This document shows, one piece after another, positions 37,302 through 47,223 of a DNA stretch of 64,000 nucleotides. Origin of the DNA: an uncultured Alphaproteobacteria bacterium (GTDB lineage: Bacteria; Pseudomonadota; Alphaproteobacteria; HIMB59; GCA-002718135); NCBI GenBank assembly GCA_902521315.1, contig CABYRH010000007.1, forward strand, positions 43,467 to 107,466, written 5' to 3'. Under the pieces are notes generated by a model. That model ran no database searches and was not told the origin of the DNA. It saw only the letters and a list, made by a program, of their open reading frames with translations. The first letter of the stretch is position 1; every line of letters begins with the position of its first letter. The position numbers and the translations under genes are program-made.

Positions 37302-38822
37302 ATGAATTTTTATATAACAACACCAATTTACTACACTAATGATATTCCTCATATAGGTCATGCTTATACAAGTATAGCTTGCGATATTATTGCGCGATAT
37401 AATAAATTATTGGGAAACAATGTATTCTTTTTAACAGGTACAGACGAACATGGGCAAAAAGTAGAAAAAGCTGCTATTAATTCAAACTTAAAACCTAAAG
37501 ATTTTGTCGATAAACTTTCGATTAATTTTATAAATTTAATACCCTTTTTAGGATGTGAAATAGATGATTTCATAAGAACTACTGAAGAAAGGCATATTAA
37601 AGCGTCACAAGAACTTTGGAGGCAATTAGTTAAAAATAATCAAATATATCTTTCAAATTATGAAGGTTGGTACTCAGTTAGAGATGAGGCATTTTATTTA
37701 GAAAATGAATTGAAAAAGATTGATGGTAAATTTGTGACCGATAATGGATCACCTGTAGAGTGGGTTAAGGAGGAGAGTTATTTTTTTAAACTTTCAGAAT
37801 GGCAGAATAAGTTAATTGATTATTATGAAAAAAATCCAGAATCAATTTTACCAAAAACGAGATATAATGAAGTTTTAAGTTTTATTAAAAGCGGATTAAA
37901 AGATTTGTCTATTTCTAGAACAACTTTTAACTGGGGAGTGCCAGTTCCAAATAATCCTAAGCATGTTATGTATGTTTGGATTGATGCATTATGTAACTAC
38001 TTAACTGCAATTGGCTATCCAGATACAAATAATAAAAATTATAAGCAATTTTGGCCCGCAACACACATAGTAGGAAAAGATATATTAAGATTTCATGCAG
38101 TGTATTGGCCAGCTTTTTTAATGGCTGCGGGTATTGAACCTCCTAAAAGAATATTTGCGCATGGTTGGTGGACTAACGAAGGGCAAAAAATTTCAAAATC
38201 ACTTGGCAATGTCATCGATCCTTACGAAATTATAAATGAATATGGGTTGGATCAAATTAGGTTTTTTTTATTTAGAGAAGTACCATTTGGGAACGATGGA
38301 GATTTTTCAAAAAAAGCAATCGCAAATAGAATTAATGCCGATTTATCAAATAATTTTGGTAATTTAGTACAAAGGATTTCATCATTTGCAGTTAAAAATA
38401 ATGATTCTTTACTAAAGCCAGCAGAAAATTTAACTAATGACGATCAGGATTTAATTAATATCCTTAAAGATAAATTTGATGAATATTCTAACTTTATGAA
38501 TAATCAACAAATTGATAGAGCTATTAAATCAGTATTGGAATTATTATCTGCTGGTAACGCATATGTCGACACACAAGCACCATGGACATTAAAAAAAACA
38601 AATAAAGTTAGAATGGAAGCAGTTCTGTATATTATTACAAATATAATTATTAAATCAGCTATAATGCTCTATCCAATAATACCAACTAGTTCAAAAAAAA
38701 TTCTTAATATTTTTAATTACAATATGGATAATAATAAATTTGAGAGTTTCACTAAACTTATAAATCAAAATATAAAAATAAATAATCCAGAACCAATATT
38801 TCCAAGAATATTGAATGATTGA
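37302..38822 (+). CDS. metG: Methionyl-tRNA synthetase
   Basis: This 506-residue class I synthetase has HIGH at residues 17-20 (PHIGHAYTS), KISKS at 296-300, and WIDALCNYLTAIGYP in the methionine site. The anticodon-binding helical bundle begins near residue 365. The C-terminal dimerisation extension of some MetG proteins is absent, as expected at this length. It charges tRNA-Met. The stop overlaps the next gene by 8 bp. Confidence 0.96.
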   Translation: MNFYITTPIYYTNDIPHIGHAYTSIACDIIARYNKLLGNNVFFLTGTDEHGQKVEKAAINSNLKPKDFVDKLSINFINLIPFLGCEIDDFIRTTEERHIKASQELWRQLVKNNQIYLSNYEGWYSVRDEAFYLENELKKIDGKFVTDNGSPVEWVKEESYFFKLSEWQNKLIDYYEKNPESILPKTRYNEVLSFIKSGLKDLSISRTTFNWGVPVPNNPKHVMYVWIDALCNYLTAIGYPDTNNKNYKQFWPATHIVGKDILRFHAVYWPAFLMAAGIEPPKRIFAHGWWTNEGQKISKSLGNVIDPYEIINEYGLDQIRFFLFREVPFGNDGDFSKKAIANRINADLSNNFGNLVQRISSFAVKNNDSLLKPAENLTNDDQDLINILKDKFDEYSNFMNNQQIDRAIKSVLELLSAGNAYVDTQAPWTLKKTNKVRMEAVLYIITNIIIKSAIMLYPIIPTSSKKILNIFNYNMDNNKFESFTKLINQNIKINNPEPIFPRILND

Positions 38823-39597
38823 CTCACATTGTCATTTAAATTTCAAAAAATTATCAGAAAATTTTGAGAATATAATTAATAATTCTAAAAAAAATAATAT
38901 AAGCTCAATATTATCAATCAATACCAAACCTGAAGATTTCCAAGATCATTTAAATTTAATAAAAAATTATAATTCTATTTATCTCTCATATGGACTTCAC
39001 CCAAGTGATGTTCAATCAATGAACCAAATTGAATTACAAAACTTTGATCAATACTGTAATAATGAAAAAGTAATAGGAATAGGTGAAACAGGGATTGACC
39101 TCTATCATAATGATCAATTTCTCAAAGAACAAACACAAGTATTTGAAACCCATATTGAAGCTTCAATAAAGCATTCACTACCAATTATTATTCATCAAAG
39201 AAATTCTGAAAAAGAAATTGTAGATATTTTAAAAAATTATAAATCAAATAATTTAAAATTAATTTTTCACTGTTTTACCGGTTCAAATCAACTGTTAAAT
39301 TTTTGTTTAGAGAATAACTATTACATTTCAATTTCTGGAATAATAACATTTAAAAATGCATCAAATTTAAGAGATATAATTAAAGAAGCTCCTTTAGATT
39401 CTATACTTATAGAAACTGATAGTCCTTTTTTAGCACCCGAGCCAATGAGAGGTAAAGTTAATGAGCCATCTTTTGTAAAATATACAGCTGAATATTTAGC
39501 AAAATTTTTTAAATTATCGTTAGAAGAATTTGAAAAAATCACTGATAATAATTTTTTTAATTTGTTTACGAAGGCTAAAAGAGATAATTATCTGTAA
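38815..39597 (+). CDS. TatD-family metal-dependent hydrolase (putative DNase)
   Basis: This 260-residue TIM-barrel protein starts with the metal motif DSHCHLNF (H5, H7), then GIGETGIDLYHN (metal Glu), IIHQRNSEKE, and ETDSPFLAPEPMRG (conserved Asp). TatD proteins act as 3'-5' DNases in vitro; the native role is uncertain. The metG-tatD-MBL order is recurrent in alphaproteobacteria. It overlaps metG and shares one base with the next gene. Confidence 0.92.
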   Translation: MIDSHCHLNFKKLSENFENIINNSKKNNISSILSINTKPEDFQDHLNLIKNYNSIYLSYGLHPSDVQSMNQIELQNFDQYCNNEKVIGIGETGIDLYHNDQFLKEQTQVFETHIEASIKHSLPIIIHQRNSEKEIVDILKNYKSNNLKLIFHCFTGSNQLLNFCLENNYYISISGIITFKNASNLRDIIKEAPLDSILIETDSPFLAPEPMRGKVNEPSFVKYTAEYLAKFFKLSLEEFEKITDNNFFNLFTKAKRDNYL

Positions 39598-40349
39598 TGA
39601 AAATAACAATTTTAGGCTGCGGAGGATCTTTTGGTTCACCTTTAGCATGGAATAGACATGGTAATATTGATTTAAATAATAAAAGGAATTTTAGAACAAG
39701 ATCATCGATACTTATTGAATATAAAAATAAAAATATTCTAATTGATACTAGTCCAGATCTTAGACAGCAACTTTATAATGCTAAATGTACAAATATTGAT
39801 GCAGTTCTTTATACTCATATTCATTCTGATCATACATCAGGAGTTCCAGATATGAGAGCTATGTCTTTAATAAATAAAAAAATTATACCTGCATATATGC
39901 CAAAAGAAATGATTTCCGAGATGGAGACAAATTATAAATATATTTTTAAAGGGGAAAAAGATTATTTACCCTTTATGGAAATTAAGGAATTAGATTCTAG
40001 TATAAATTTTCAAAATGTAAATATTGAAACATTTAAACATAACCATGGTTCAATAGATGTTCAAACATATAAGATTGGAAATTTTGCTTATTCTACAGAT
40101 TTAAAAAAATTTTATAATCAAGATATTGATAAATTAAAAAATTTAGATTTATGGATTGTTGGTTTGTTAAGAGAAGATACTCATCCAGCTCATGCTGGAT
40201 TTGATCAAATAATGGATTTCATCTCCTATATTAAGCCAAAACAAACTATTTTTACTCATATGACAGCTTTACTAGATGAAAAAGAATTAATAACAAAATG
40301 CCCACCAAACATAAAACCTGGATATGATGGTATGACTATTAATTTATGA
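39597..40349 (+). CDS. MBL-fold metallohydrolase (PhnP-like)
   Basis: This 250-residue metallo-beta-lactamase fold protein has the HxHxDH metal site at H74, H76, D78, H79 (THIHSDHTSG). The FRTRSSILIEY and DTSPDLRQQL blocks recall PhnP, a cyclic phosphodiesterase of phosphonate breakdown. No phn genes are nearby, so the true substrate is unknown. It overlaps both neighbours by 1-4 bp in the metG operon. Confidence 0.87.
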   Translation: MKITILGCGGSFGSPLAWNRHGNIDLNNKRNFRTRSSILIEYKNKNILIDTSPDLRQQLYNAKCTNIDAVLYTHIHSDHTSGVPDMRAMSLINKKIIPAYMPKEMISEMETNYKYIFKGEKDYLPFMEIKELDSSINFQNVNIETFKHNHGSIDVQTYKIGNFAYSTDLKKFYNQDIDKLKNLDLWIVGLLREDTHPAHAGFDQIMDFISYIKPKQTIFTHMTALLDEKELITKCPPNIKPGYDGMTINL

Positions 40350-41281
40350 AGCCAGTATCGATTGGTTGCATTGGAATAGGAAATGTCGGATCAAATCTTA
40401 CAAATAATTTATTAAAGTCAAATAACAATATATTTGTATATGATAATAATCATCAATCCTATTCAAGATTAAAAAATTTAAAAAACAAGCCTTGTAAAAC
40501 TTTAAAAGAATTAACTGAAAAGAGTGATATTATAATAACTTGTTTACCTTCACCAAAAGCGGTAAGCAAAGTTTTAAAAACCATATTAAAATATTTAACC
40601 AAAAAACATATTTGGATTGAGATGAGTACTACAGATAAAAATGATATGATTAGCTTATCCAAAAAGGTAATTTCTAAAGGTGGAAGAGTATTGGAATGTC
40701 CAATTACAGGAGGAGAGCATAGAGCAAAATCAGGTAATATATCTATTCTAGCTGCAGGAAAAAAATCAACTTTCAAAAAATGTTTCCCAATTTTATCATT
40801 ACTTGGTCATGAAATTTTATATTGTGGAAATATTGGAAATGCATCAATATTAAAAGTAATTACAAATTATTTAGCATCATTACATTTAGTAGGTATAGGT
40901 GAAGCTTTGAGTGTTGCAAAAAAAAATAAAATTGACTTAGGTTTAACGTATAAAGCTATAAAAATAAGCTCCGGAAATAGTTTTGTAAATGAAACTGAAA
41001 CAAAGGTCATTCTTGGAGGTAGTTATGATGTTGGATTTACAATGGATCTAGTCAATAAAGATATAAATCTTTTTAATAAACTTGGAAAAAATATAAAATT
41101 AGAACTTGGAAATTATCTAAGTAAAAAATTTAAACTTGGTATGAAAATTTTAGGTGAAAGATCATTTAGTACTAGTATTATTAAATTAATTGAAAAAGAT
41201 GCAAAAATTAAATTAAGAGCAAAAAATTTCCCAAAACAATTAATTGATAAACAAAAAAAACAAAAAGGTGTAGAAGTATAA
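40346..41281 (+). CDS. Beta-hydroxyacid dehydrogenase family (3-hydroxyisobutyrate dehydrogenase-like)
   Basis: This 311-residue protein has a Rossmann domain with IGCIGIGNVGSNL (residues ~6-18). Further family features are EMSTTDKNDM, CPITGGEHRAKSGNISIL for substrate binding, and KVITNYLASLHLVGIGEAL with the catalytic-type Lys region. The family covers 3-hydroxyisobutyrate, tartronate semialdehyde and related dehydrogenases. It overlaps the MBL gene by 4 bp and lies 1 bp before an SMP-30 lactonase, suggesting sugar-acid breakdown. Confidence 0.82.
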   Translation: MKPVSIGCIGIGNVGSNLTNNLLKSNNNIFVYDNNHQSYSRLKNLKNKPCKTLKELTEKSDIIITCLPSPKAVSKVLKTILKYLTKKHIWIEMSTTDKNDMISLSKKVISKGGRVLECPITGGEHRAKSGNISILAAGKKSTFKKCFPILSLLGHEILYCGNIGNASILKVITNYLASLHLVGIGEALSVAKKNKIDLGLTYKAIKISSGNSFVNETETKVILGGSYDVGFTMDLVNKDINLFNKLGKNIKLELGNYLSKKFKLGMKILGERSFSTSIIKLIEKDAKIKLRAKNFPKQLIDKQKKQKGVEV

Positions 41282-41282
41282 T

Positions 41283-42236
41283 ATGTCAGATAAAAAATTA
41301 TTACCTGCCGATTTAGATTCAAGAAATCCAAGTTATGCTTACAAAAATAAATATAATGAACATGTAGAAAATACTGATCAATTCAATAACTATTTAAAGT
41401 CTACTGAAGTTAAAAAGGTTTTTTCTGAAATGTTATGGGGAGAAGGACCAGCTTATATTCCTCATTTAGATACATTAGTCTGGAGCGATATACCAAATAA
41501 CAGAATGCTAAAGTTATCAAATGATATAGTATCTGAATATAAAAATCCCTCAAATTATTGTAATGGAAATACTATTGATAAAGAAGAGAATGTAATTTCT
41601 TGTTCACATGGAGGAAGATGTATCTATAAAACTAATGATAATTTAGAAGTGGAAGTCTTAGTTGATAATTATAACGGTAAGAAACTTAACTCTCCAAATG
41701 ACCTATTTGTTAAATCGGATGATACAATTTGGTTTACAGATCCACCTTATGGTATTCTATCAGACTATGAGGGATATCCTGGTGAGCAAGAATATGGTGG
41801 CTGTAATGTGTTTTCTTTTGATCCTAAATTAAATACTTTAAAAGTTATGATTGACGACCTTGATAGACCAAATGGAATTGCCATTTCTCCAGATGAAAAA
41901 AAATTATATGTTGCAGATACTGGAGAAAATATCAAACATTTGTATGTTTATGATATGATTGAAGGATTACCCATTAACAGAAAATTAATTTATGATTTTA
42001 AACCCTTTTTCTCCGATGGTTTTAGATGTGATAAAGATGGTAATGTTTGGACAAGTGCAGGAAAAGCAATTAAATGTTTTAATCCTCAAAACGAATTAAT
42101 TGGGCAACTTATAATCCCTGAATTAGTATCAAATTTAGAATTTGGAGGAGTGGAAGGAAATATTTTGTACATAACAGCCACAACTAGTTTATATTCAATT
42201 GAATTAAATCAACAAGGCGCCAGATTTTATGAATAA
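41283..42236 (+). CDS. SMP-30/gluconolactonase/LRE family protein
   Basis: This 317-residue six-bladed propeller has MLWGEGPAYIPHLDTLVWSD (metal Glu), LNSPNDLFVKSDDTIWFTDP (metal Asn) and RPNGIAISPDEKKLYVADT (metal Asn/Asp). Family members hydrolyse sugar lactones. The upstream dehydrogenase and the PQQ sugar dehydrogenase elsewhere in the window make an oxidise-then-delactonise route plausible. It overlaps phhB by 8 bp. Confidence 0.88.
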   Translation: MSDKKLLPADLDSRNPSYAYKNKYNEHVENTDQFNNYLKSTEVKKVFSEMLWGEGPAYIPHLDTLVWSDIPNNRMLKLSNDIVSEYKNPSNYCNGNTIDKEENVISCSHGGRCIYKTNDNLEVEVLVDNYNGKKLNSPNDLFVKSDDTIWFTDPPYGILSDYEGYPGEQEYGGCNVFSFDPKLNTLKVMIDDLDRPNGIAISPDEKKLYVADTGENIKHLYVYDMIEGLPINRKLIYDFKPFFSDGFRCDKDGNVWTSAGKAIKCFNPQNELIGQLIIPELVSNLEFGGVEGNILYITATTSLYSIELNQQGARFYE

Positions 42237-42558
42237 ACCTTTATCTTCAGGCAAGTGTGAACCATGCAATGGGAACACTCCTAAATTAGATTATCAAGAA
42301 ATTAGTAAATTTTTATCTGAACTCAATGAATGGTCAGTCAATGACAATCAAGAAATGATTTTCAAAAAATTTAAATTTAGCAATTTTAAAAAAGCTATAT
42401 CATTTGCAAATGAAGTAGGAGAAATAGCAGAAAAAGAAGGTCATCATCCCGATATATCAATAGGATGGGGTTATTGTTTAGTTATGGTCCATACTCACGC
42501 AATAGAAGGATTATCAGTTAATGATTTTATATTAGCTTCCAAAATTGATTTAATTTAA
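42229..42558 (+). CDS. phhB: Pterin-4-alpha-carbinolamine dehydratase
   Basis: This 109-residue protein has the PCD motif EGHHPDISIGWGYCLVMVHT with both active-site histidines and the later HAIEGLS. It dehydrates 4a-hydroxytetrahydropterin during aromatic amino acid hydroxylation, or acts in other pterin chemistry. No phenylalanine hydroxylase is seen here. It could in principle serve pterin made by the 3108-9040 cluster, but that locus is 33 kb away. It overlaps the SMP-30 gene. Confidence 0.9.
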   Translation: MNKPLSSGKCEPCNGNTPKLDYQEISKFLSELNEWSVNDNQEMIFKKFKFSNFKKAISFANEVGEIAEKEGHHPDISIGWGYCLVMVHTHAIEGLSVNDFILASKIDLI

Positions 42559-42568
42559 AGTTAATTTA

Positions 42569-43945
42569 ATGAAAAAAAAAATTTTTATTTGCGGTATTAG
42601 TACTGAATGTTGCTCTTATTCAACATTAATACAAAATAAAAAAGATTTTGAAGTTTTAAGCGGAAAAAAACTTTTAAAATATATAAATTTTGCATATTCC
42701 AAACATAATAATGTAACATTTATACCAAATAAATTTTATCGAAGTTTACCTGGTGGGCCTGTAGATAAAAAATTTTTTATAAAAACAATTAACAATATCA
42801 CAAATGATTTAATAAAATCAAAACCTATTGACGGTATTTTGCTAATCATGCATGGTGCGATGTATGTCAAAGGTATTAGTGATCCCGAAGGTTTTTTTAT
42901 TAAAAAAATTCGCTCTAAGGTATCTAAAAACTGTAAAATATCATTATCTTATGATCTTCACGGGCAGATGACTGATTCAATTATAAAAAATATTGATTAT
43001 TTTGCAGCTTATAAAACAGCCCCACATGTCGACGTTAAGCAAACTTATTCAAGGTCATTGAAAATGTTAATAGATGGAATATTAAAAAATAAAAAAAATC
43101 ATATTATTTGGAAAAAAATACCAGTTTTAGTTTCAGGTGAAATGTCATCTACAATAGTTGAGCCATGTAAAAAAATTTATAAAAATCTTAATATTTTTAA
43201 TAAATTAAATGGGATTAATGATTGTAATTTACTTATAGGATATGTTTGGGCTGATACCAAGAGGGCAACAGCTTCTGCAATTGTAAATTGTGCAGATGTT
43301 AATATCGGTAAAAAAATTTGTAAGAAAATAGCACTTAGTTATTGGAAAAATAGGTTTAATTTAGTTTATGATATGAAATCTTATAAGTTAAATAAGATTT
43401 TTCATGTAGTTAATAAAAAAAGATTTACAATTTTAGCCGATAGCGGAGACAATCCAACAGCTGGAGGAATAGGTAGCAGAATTGATGTATTAGAGCACGT
43501 ATTTAAAAACAAGATAGAGAACACACTATTTGCAGGAATTTATAATGAAGAAATTTTTAGAGAATTAAAAAATAAAAAAAACAAAATTGTCATAAAAGAT
43601 AGTATCTCAAAAAAGAAAATTTCTATTTCGATTGATAAATTTTATCTAAAAAAAGATAATGCGATTATAATCTCAAATAATAATACAGTAATTTTTACTA
43701 AATATAGAAAACCTTTTCATTATCTGAGTGATTTTAGGGAATTAAATATAAATTTAAAAAAATATAAAATATTGATAGTAAAATCAGGATATCTTTCACC
43801 AGAACTTAAAAAACTTAAAGCAGATAATTTTATGATTTTAACAGATGGATTTGTTACTCAGGATTTTAAAAGAATTAAAAATTTATTTAGGGAAAAACCA
43901 ATTTATCCTTTCCAAAAAAATTTTAGATATAATATAGCTATTTAA
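42569..43945 (+). CDS. M81-family metallopeptidase (MlrC-like)
   Basis: This 458-residue protein has the M81/DUF1485 pattern: IMHGAMYVKGISDPEG, SYDLHGQMTDSI (Asp-His metal site) and TAPHVDVKQT, with a C-terminal MlrC domain from about residue 280 (ILADSGDNPTAGG). MlrC removes linear microcystin peptides in Sphingomonas; most homologues have unknown substrates and may handle peptides or lactams. It begins 10 bp after phhB. Its stop directly abuts the stop of selO on the other strand. Confidence 0.82.
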   Translation: MKKKIFICGISTECCSYSTLIQNKKDFEVLSGKKLLKYINFAYSKHNNVTFIPNKFYRSLPGGPVDKKFFIKTINNITNDLIKSKPIDGILLIMHGAMYVKGISDPEGFFIKKIRSKVSKNCKISLSYDLHGQMTDSIIKNIDYFAAYKTAPHVDVKQTYSRSLKMLIDGILKNKKNHIIWKKIPVLVSGEMSSTIVEPCKKIYKNLNIFNKLNGINDCNLLIGYVWADTKRATASAIVNCADVNIGKKICKKIALSYWKNRFNLVYDMKSYKLNKIFHVVNKKRFTILADSGDNPTAGGIGSRIDVLEHVFKNKIENTLFAGIYNEEIFRELKNKKNKIVIKDSISKKKISISIDKFYLKKDNAIIISNNNTVIFTKYRKPFHYLSDFRELNINLKKYKILIVKSGYLSPELKKLKADNFMILTDGFVTQDFKRIKNLFREKPIYPFQKNFRYNIAI

Positions 43946-45334
43946 TTAAGTGCCACAAAAAGTTTCAATAACTTTTTCACTTTCAAGAGGTGGGGTAATA
44001 TATTTTTTATTTTTTATTTTCTCATAAGGGTTTTTTAGTAATTTTTCGAATTCATATAATTGACCGTAATTATTGCTGTACACTTCATTAATTATTTCTT
44101 CAATAATATGATTCCTAGGTATAATTTGAGGATTAACATTTTTAAATTTTCTTAATTTATTTTTTTTATATTTTTCTTCCCAATTTTTAAAAATCTTTTT
44201 ATCAAGAGTATTATTTTCTAAATCTAAAAATGTATTTGTATAATCAAGTTTATAAATATGCATCAAATCTAAAAATTCTTTAACAATTTCTTCGTTATTA
44301 TTATTAGTATCTAAATTTAATTTCATAGACATCATTGTTAACCAAGATTGATCAAAAAATTTTTTATATTTATTTAATATATCTTCGATTTTTTTAATTG
44401 CTATTTTTTCATTTGAATCAATTAAATAAAGAAAAGTTTCAGCAAATCTTGCTAAATTCCACAACGTTATTTTTGATTGATTTTCAAAAGAATATCTTCC
44501 CATTTTATCAATTGAACTAAAAACTTTTTTTGGATTATATTCATCTAGATATGCTGCTGGACCATAATCTATAGTTTCACCTGATAAAGACATGTTATCA
44601 GTATTCATAACACCATGAATAAAACCAACCCTCATCCAATTAACAACCAATTTAATTTGTAATTCACAAATAGTTTCAAAAAAGTTCAAATATTTATCAT
44701 TATTATTTTCTATCTCTGGATACAGTCTTAAAATTGTATAAGATATAAAGTTTTGAAATTCTTCTCTATTTTTTAAAAGACTTCCAAATTGAAAAGTCCC
44801 CACTCTAATATGCGAATTCGCAACTCTAATTAAAATTGCTCCTGGCTCTAATCTATCACGTAATACATTTTCACCGGTGGTAATAACTGCAAGTGCTCTG
44901 GTTGATGATATACCAAGATTATGCATAGCTTCACTCAATATGTATTCCCTCAGCATTGGACCTAATGCAGCTTTTCCATCCCCATTTCTAGAGTAAGGTG
45001 TCTGACCTGATCCTTTTAACTGTATATCTACCCTTTGTTTATTATTAGTAATATGTTCACCAATAATTACAGCTCTACCATCGCCTAAAATTGTAAAATT
45101 TCCAAATTGATGTCCAGCATAAGCTTGAGAAAAGTAATTTTTATTTAATTTATTTTTTCCCAAAAGAATATTACACTTTTCATCATCATCATATTTACTA
45201 AAATCTAAATTTAATTGCCTTGAAAGATCACTATTAAACAAAACTAATTTTTTATTACTAAAATTTTCAGGATTTACTTTACTATAAAAAATACTAGGTA
45301 ATTTCGTATAGCTATCTTGAAAATTCCAAACCAT
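43946..45334 (-). CDS. selO: Protein adenylyltransferase SelO (YdiU family)
   Basis: This 462-residue pseudokinase-fold protein has LGDGRAVIIGE, VDIQLKGSGQTPYSRNGDG, LREYILSEAMHNLGI and HGVMNTDNMSLSGETIDYG, all classic YdiU/SelO blocks. The C-terminus is ETFCGT, with a cysteine near the end like many bacterial SelO proteins. SelO transfers AMP to Ser/Thr/Tyr of client proteins during redox stress. It abuts the M81 gene tail to tail and is divergent from a 2OG oxygenase gene. Confidence 0.93.
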   Translation of the reverse strand: MVWNFQDSYTKLPSIFYSKVNPENFSNKKLVLFNSDLSRQLNLDFSKYDDDEKCNILLGKNKLNKNYFSQAYAGHQFGNFTILGDGRAVIIGEHITNNKQRVDIQLKGSGQTPYSRNGDGKAALGPMLREYILSEAMHNLGISSTRALAVITTGENVLRDRLEPGAILIRVANSHIRVGTFQFGSLLKNREEFQNFISYTILRLYPEIENNNDKYLNFFETICELQIKLVVNWMRVGFIHGVMNTDNMSLSGETIDYGPAAYLDEYNPKKVFSSIDKMGRYSFENQSKITLWNLARFAETFLYLIDSNEKIAIKKIEDILNKYKKFFDQSWLTMMSMKLNLDTNNNNEEIVKEFLDLMHIYKLDYTNTFLDLENNTLDKKIFKNWEEKYKKNKLRKFKNVNPQIIPRNHIIEEIINEVYSNNYGQLYEFEKLLKNPYEKIKNKKYITPPLESEKVIETFCGT

Positions 45335-45404
45335 TATGAATAAATATATATAAATTTTTTAAATTTAACATCTACAACTTTAGTATATAAGTATTAAGTC
45401 AGCA

Positions 45405-46187
45405 ATGAATACCATAATTGATATAGTTAATCAGTCAAAACATCCAATAGATAGCGATGAATATATTCAATATTGCAATGATAAAATTAAAAAAAATTCT
45501 ATACTAATATTAAATGATTTTTTAACAAATGACTGCTTAAGTGAATTAATTACTGAAGCACATGGATTACAAGATCAAGTTTTTTATTGTTCTCAAAATC
45601 ATACTATTTTACTTAATAAACAAGATAAATTAGGTGACTTAAATGATCCATTAAATAGAGAGGTCGTAAGTGATAAAGGTTGTGTTCCTCATGATTTATT
45701 AAATGAGCAATCTAAATTAAATATTTTATATCAATCTAATATCTTTAAAAATTTTTTAAAAGGTGTCTTGAATTTAAAAAATATTTATCCATACAGTGAT
45801 ACTTTATCTTCCATAAATTATAATTATTATCAAAAAACACAACAGCTAGGATGGCATTTTGATAATGCATCATTTGCTATTACTTTAATGATACAATCAT
45901 CAGATAAAGGTGGTGAATTTGAATATGTTAGTAAAGGAAGAAATTTTTCAGAAAACTATATCGATAAATCATATATTAAAAATATTTTAGATAGAAAAAC
46001 TTTACCACAAAAAGCAGATGTTGATGCCGGTACTCTTATATTATTTTATGGAAGAAATTATTTGCATCGTGTAACACCAGTAAAGTCGGAAAAACCAAGA
46101 ATATTAGTAACACTAAATTATAATGAAGAGGAGGGTACAATGCTCTCAGAAAATGCAAGATTAACCTTTTTTGGTAGAATAAACTAA
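45405..46187 (+). CDS. 2OG-Fe(II) oxygenase family protein (ArpA-like)
   Basis: This 260-residue protein carries a jelly-roll iron site: H151 and D153 in WHFDNASFAI, and distal H221 in YLHRVTPV. R232 (KPRILV) probably holds 2-oxoglutarate. IQSSDKGGEFEYV is typical of the ArpA-like branch. Substrate is unknown. It is divergent from selO (70 bp), and its end overlaps the tupA-like stop by 4 bp. Confidence 0.8.
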   Translation: MNTIIDIVNQSKHPIDSDEYIQYCNDKIKKNSILILNDFLTNDCLSELITEAHGLQDQVFYCSQNHTILLNKQDKLGDLNDPLNREVVSDKGCVPHDLLNEQSKLNILYQSNIFKNFLKGVLNLKNIYPYSDTLSSINYNYYQKTQQLGWHFDNASFAITLMIQSSDKGGEFEYVSKGRNFSENYIDKSYIKNILDRKTLPQKADVDAGTLILFYGRNYLHRVTPVKSEKPRILVTLNYNEEEGTMLSENARLTFFGRIN

Positions 46188-46978
46188 TTGTGATTAAAGA
46201 AAAATAATTGTTTCCCATTTACTCTATAGTTATTAATTAATTTTTTTGCTTCTTTTGATGTAATCCATTCAATATATTTTTTAGCTGTCTCGATATTTAA
46301 ATTATTATTTATTTTATTGCTTACTAAAATTATTCCATATTGATTAAATAATGGAGGTAAATTTTCACAAACAATTTGTAGATTTTCTTTTTTATTAAAA
46401 GCTATCCAAGTACTACGATCGCTAAGAGTGTAAGCTTTTTTTTGATTGGCTATTAACAATGTAGATCCCATTCCCTGACCTACACTGAGATACCAATTTT
46501 CTTTAAATGGTATTTTTATATTTGATAATTCCCATAGTTCTTTTTCTTTTTTATGTGTTCCACTCTCATCACCCCTAGATATAAATAATAATTTTGATTC
46601 TTTTATTTCAATCATTTTATTTTCAATCGATGAGCAATTTCTGTTATCTTGTTTTGGCCCAATTAATACAAAATCATTGTACATCAAATCATATCGTAGG
46701 ATACCATATCCATTATTCATAAATTCTAGCTCTGATTTTTTATGATGGACTAATAAAATTTCTACATTTCCATCCATTGCAACTTTAATTGCCTGGCCTG
46801 TTCCAAGAGATAGTGCTCTAACTTTTGTATTATATTTATTTTCAAATTCTTTATTAATATATTCTAATAAACCTGTATCGTGTGTAGATGTTGTACTTGC
46901 TATGGTTATATATTTATTATCTGCAAGAGCACTCTTTATTAAGAATATTAAACTAAATATTACTATAACTCTAATCAT
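46184..46978 (-). CDS. tupA: TupA-like tungstate/oxyanion-binding periplasmic protein
   Basis: This 264-residue protein has a signal peptide ending near ALA-DNK (residue 19) and the TupA start ITIASTTSTHDTGLLEYI. The TTST..DTGLL block contacts oxyanion. LSLGTGQAIKVAMDGNVE and GDESGTHKKEKELW are further family blocks. TupA delivers tungstate to TupBC. No permease or ATPase gene is adjacent: the gene stands alone between an oxygenase and a divergent 61-aa ORF. Confidence 0.83.
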   Translation of the reverse strand: MIRVIVIFSLIFLIKSALADNKYITIASTTSTHDTGLLEYINKEFENKYNTKVRALSLGTGQAIKVAMDGNVEILLVHHKKSELEFMNNGYGILRYDLMYNDFVLIGPKQDNRNCSSIENKMIEIKESKLLFISRGDESGTHKKEKELWELSNIKIPFKENWYLSVGQGMGSTLLIANQKKAYTLSDRSTWIAFNKKENLQIVCENLPPLFNQYGIILVSNKINNNLNIETAKKYIEWITSKEAKKLINNYRVNGKQLFFFNHN

Positions 46979-47037
46979 AAACTTGATACATCATATAGTA
47001 CTTACTAAATATATTTATATATTTTGAAAGGATAGTT

Positions 47038-47223
47038 ATGAAAATTATTAAAGTTTTAGAAAAAACTGAATTAGTAATAGTCGATTTAGAGGTAAATCTA
47101 GGTAAAGAAAAAAGAAATGGCTTAACATTATGTGTTAAATACAATGATGAATATTATCCATTAAATACAGCACACGATGGAAGACCAATTTTAATGAATA
47201 AAGAGAATGTAATTAAAAATTAA
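47038..47223 (+). CDS. Small conserved-looking hypothetical protein, 61 aa
   Basis: This 61-residue ORF is preceded by a good ribosome-binding site, AAGGA about 6 bp before the ATG. It looks like a small soluble beta-domain: acidic and basic residues mix (VLEKTELVIVDLEVNLG), with AHDGRPILMNKENV near the end. No family recognised. It overlaps the stop of the DUF3147 gene on the other strand by 11 bp. The clear ribosome site favours a real gene. Confidence 0.55.
   Translation: MKIIKVLEKTELVIVDLEVNLGKEKRNGLTLCVKYNDEYYPLNTAHDGRPILMNKENVIKN

Noticed and set aside
43948..43954. Another GTGCCAC copy as a regulatory site
   Set aside because: It encodes the C-terminal FCGT of SelO, so its presence is explained by coding.
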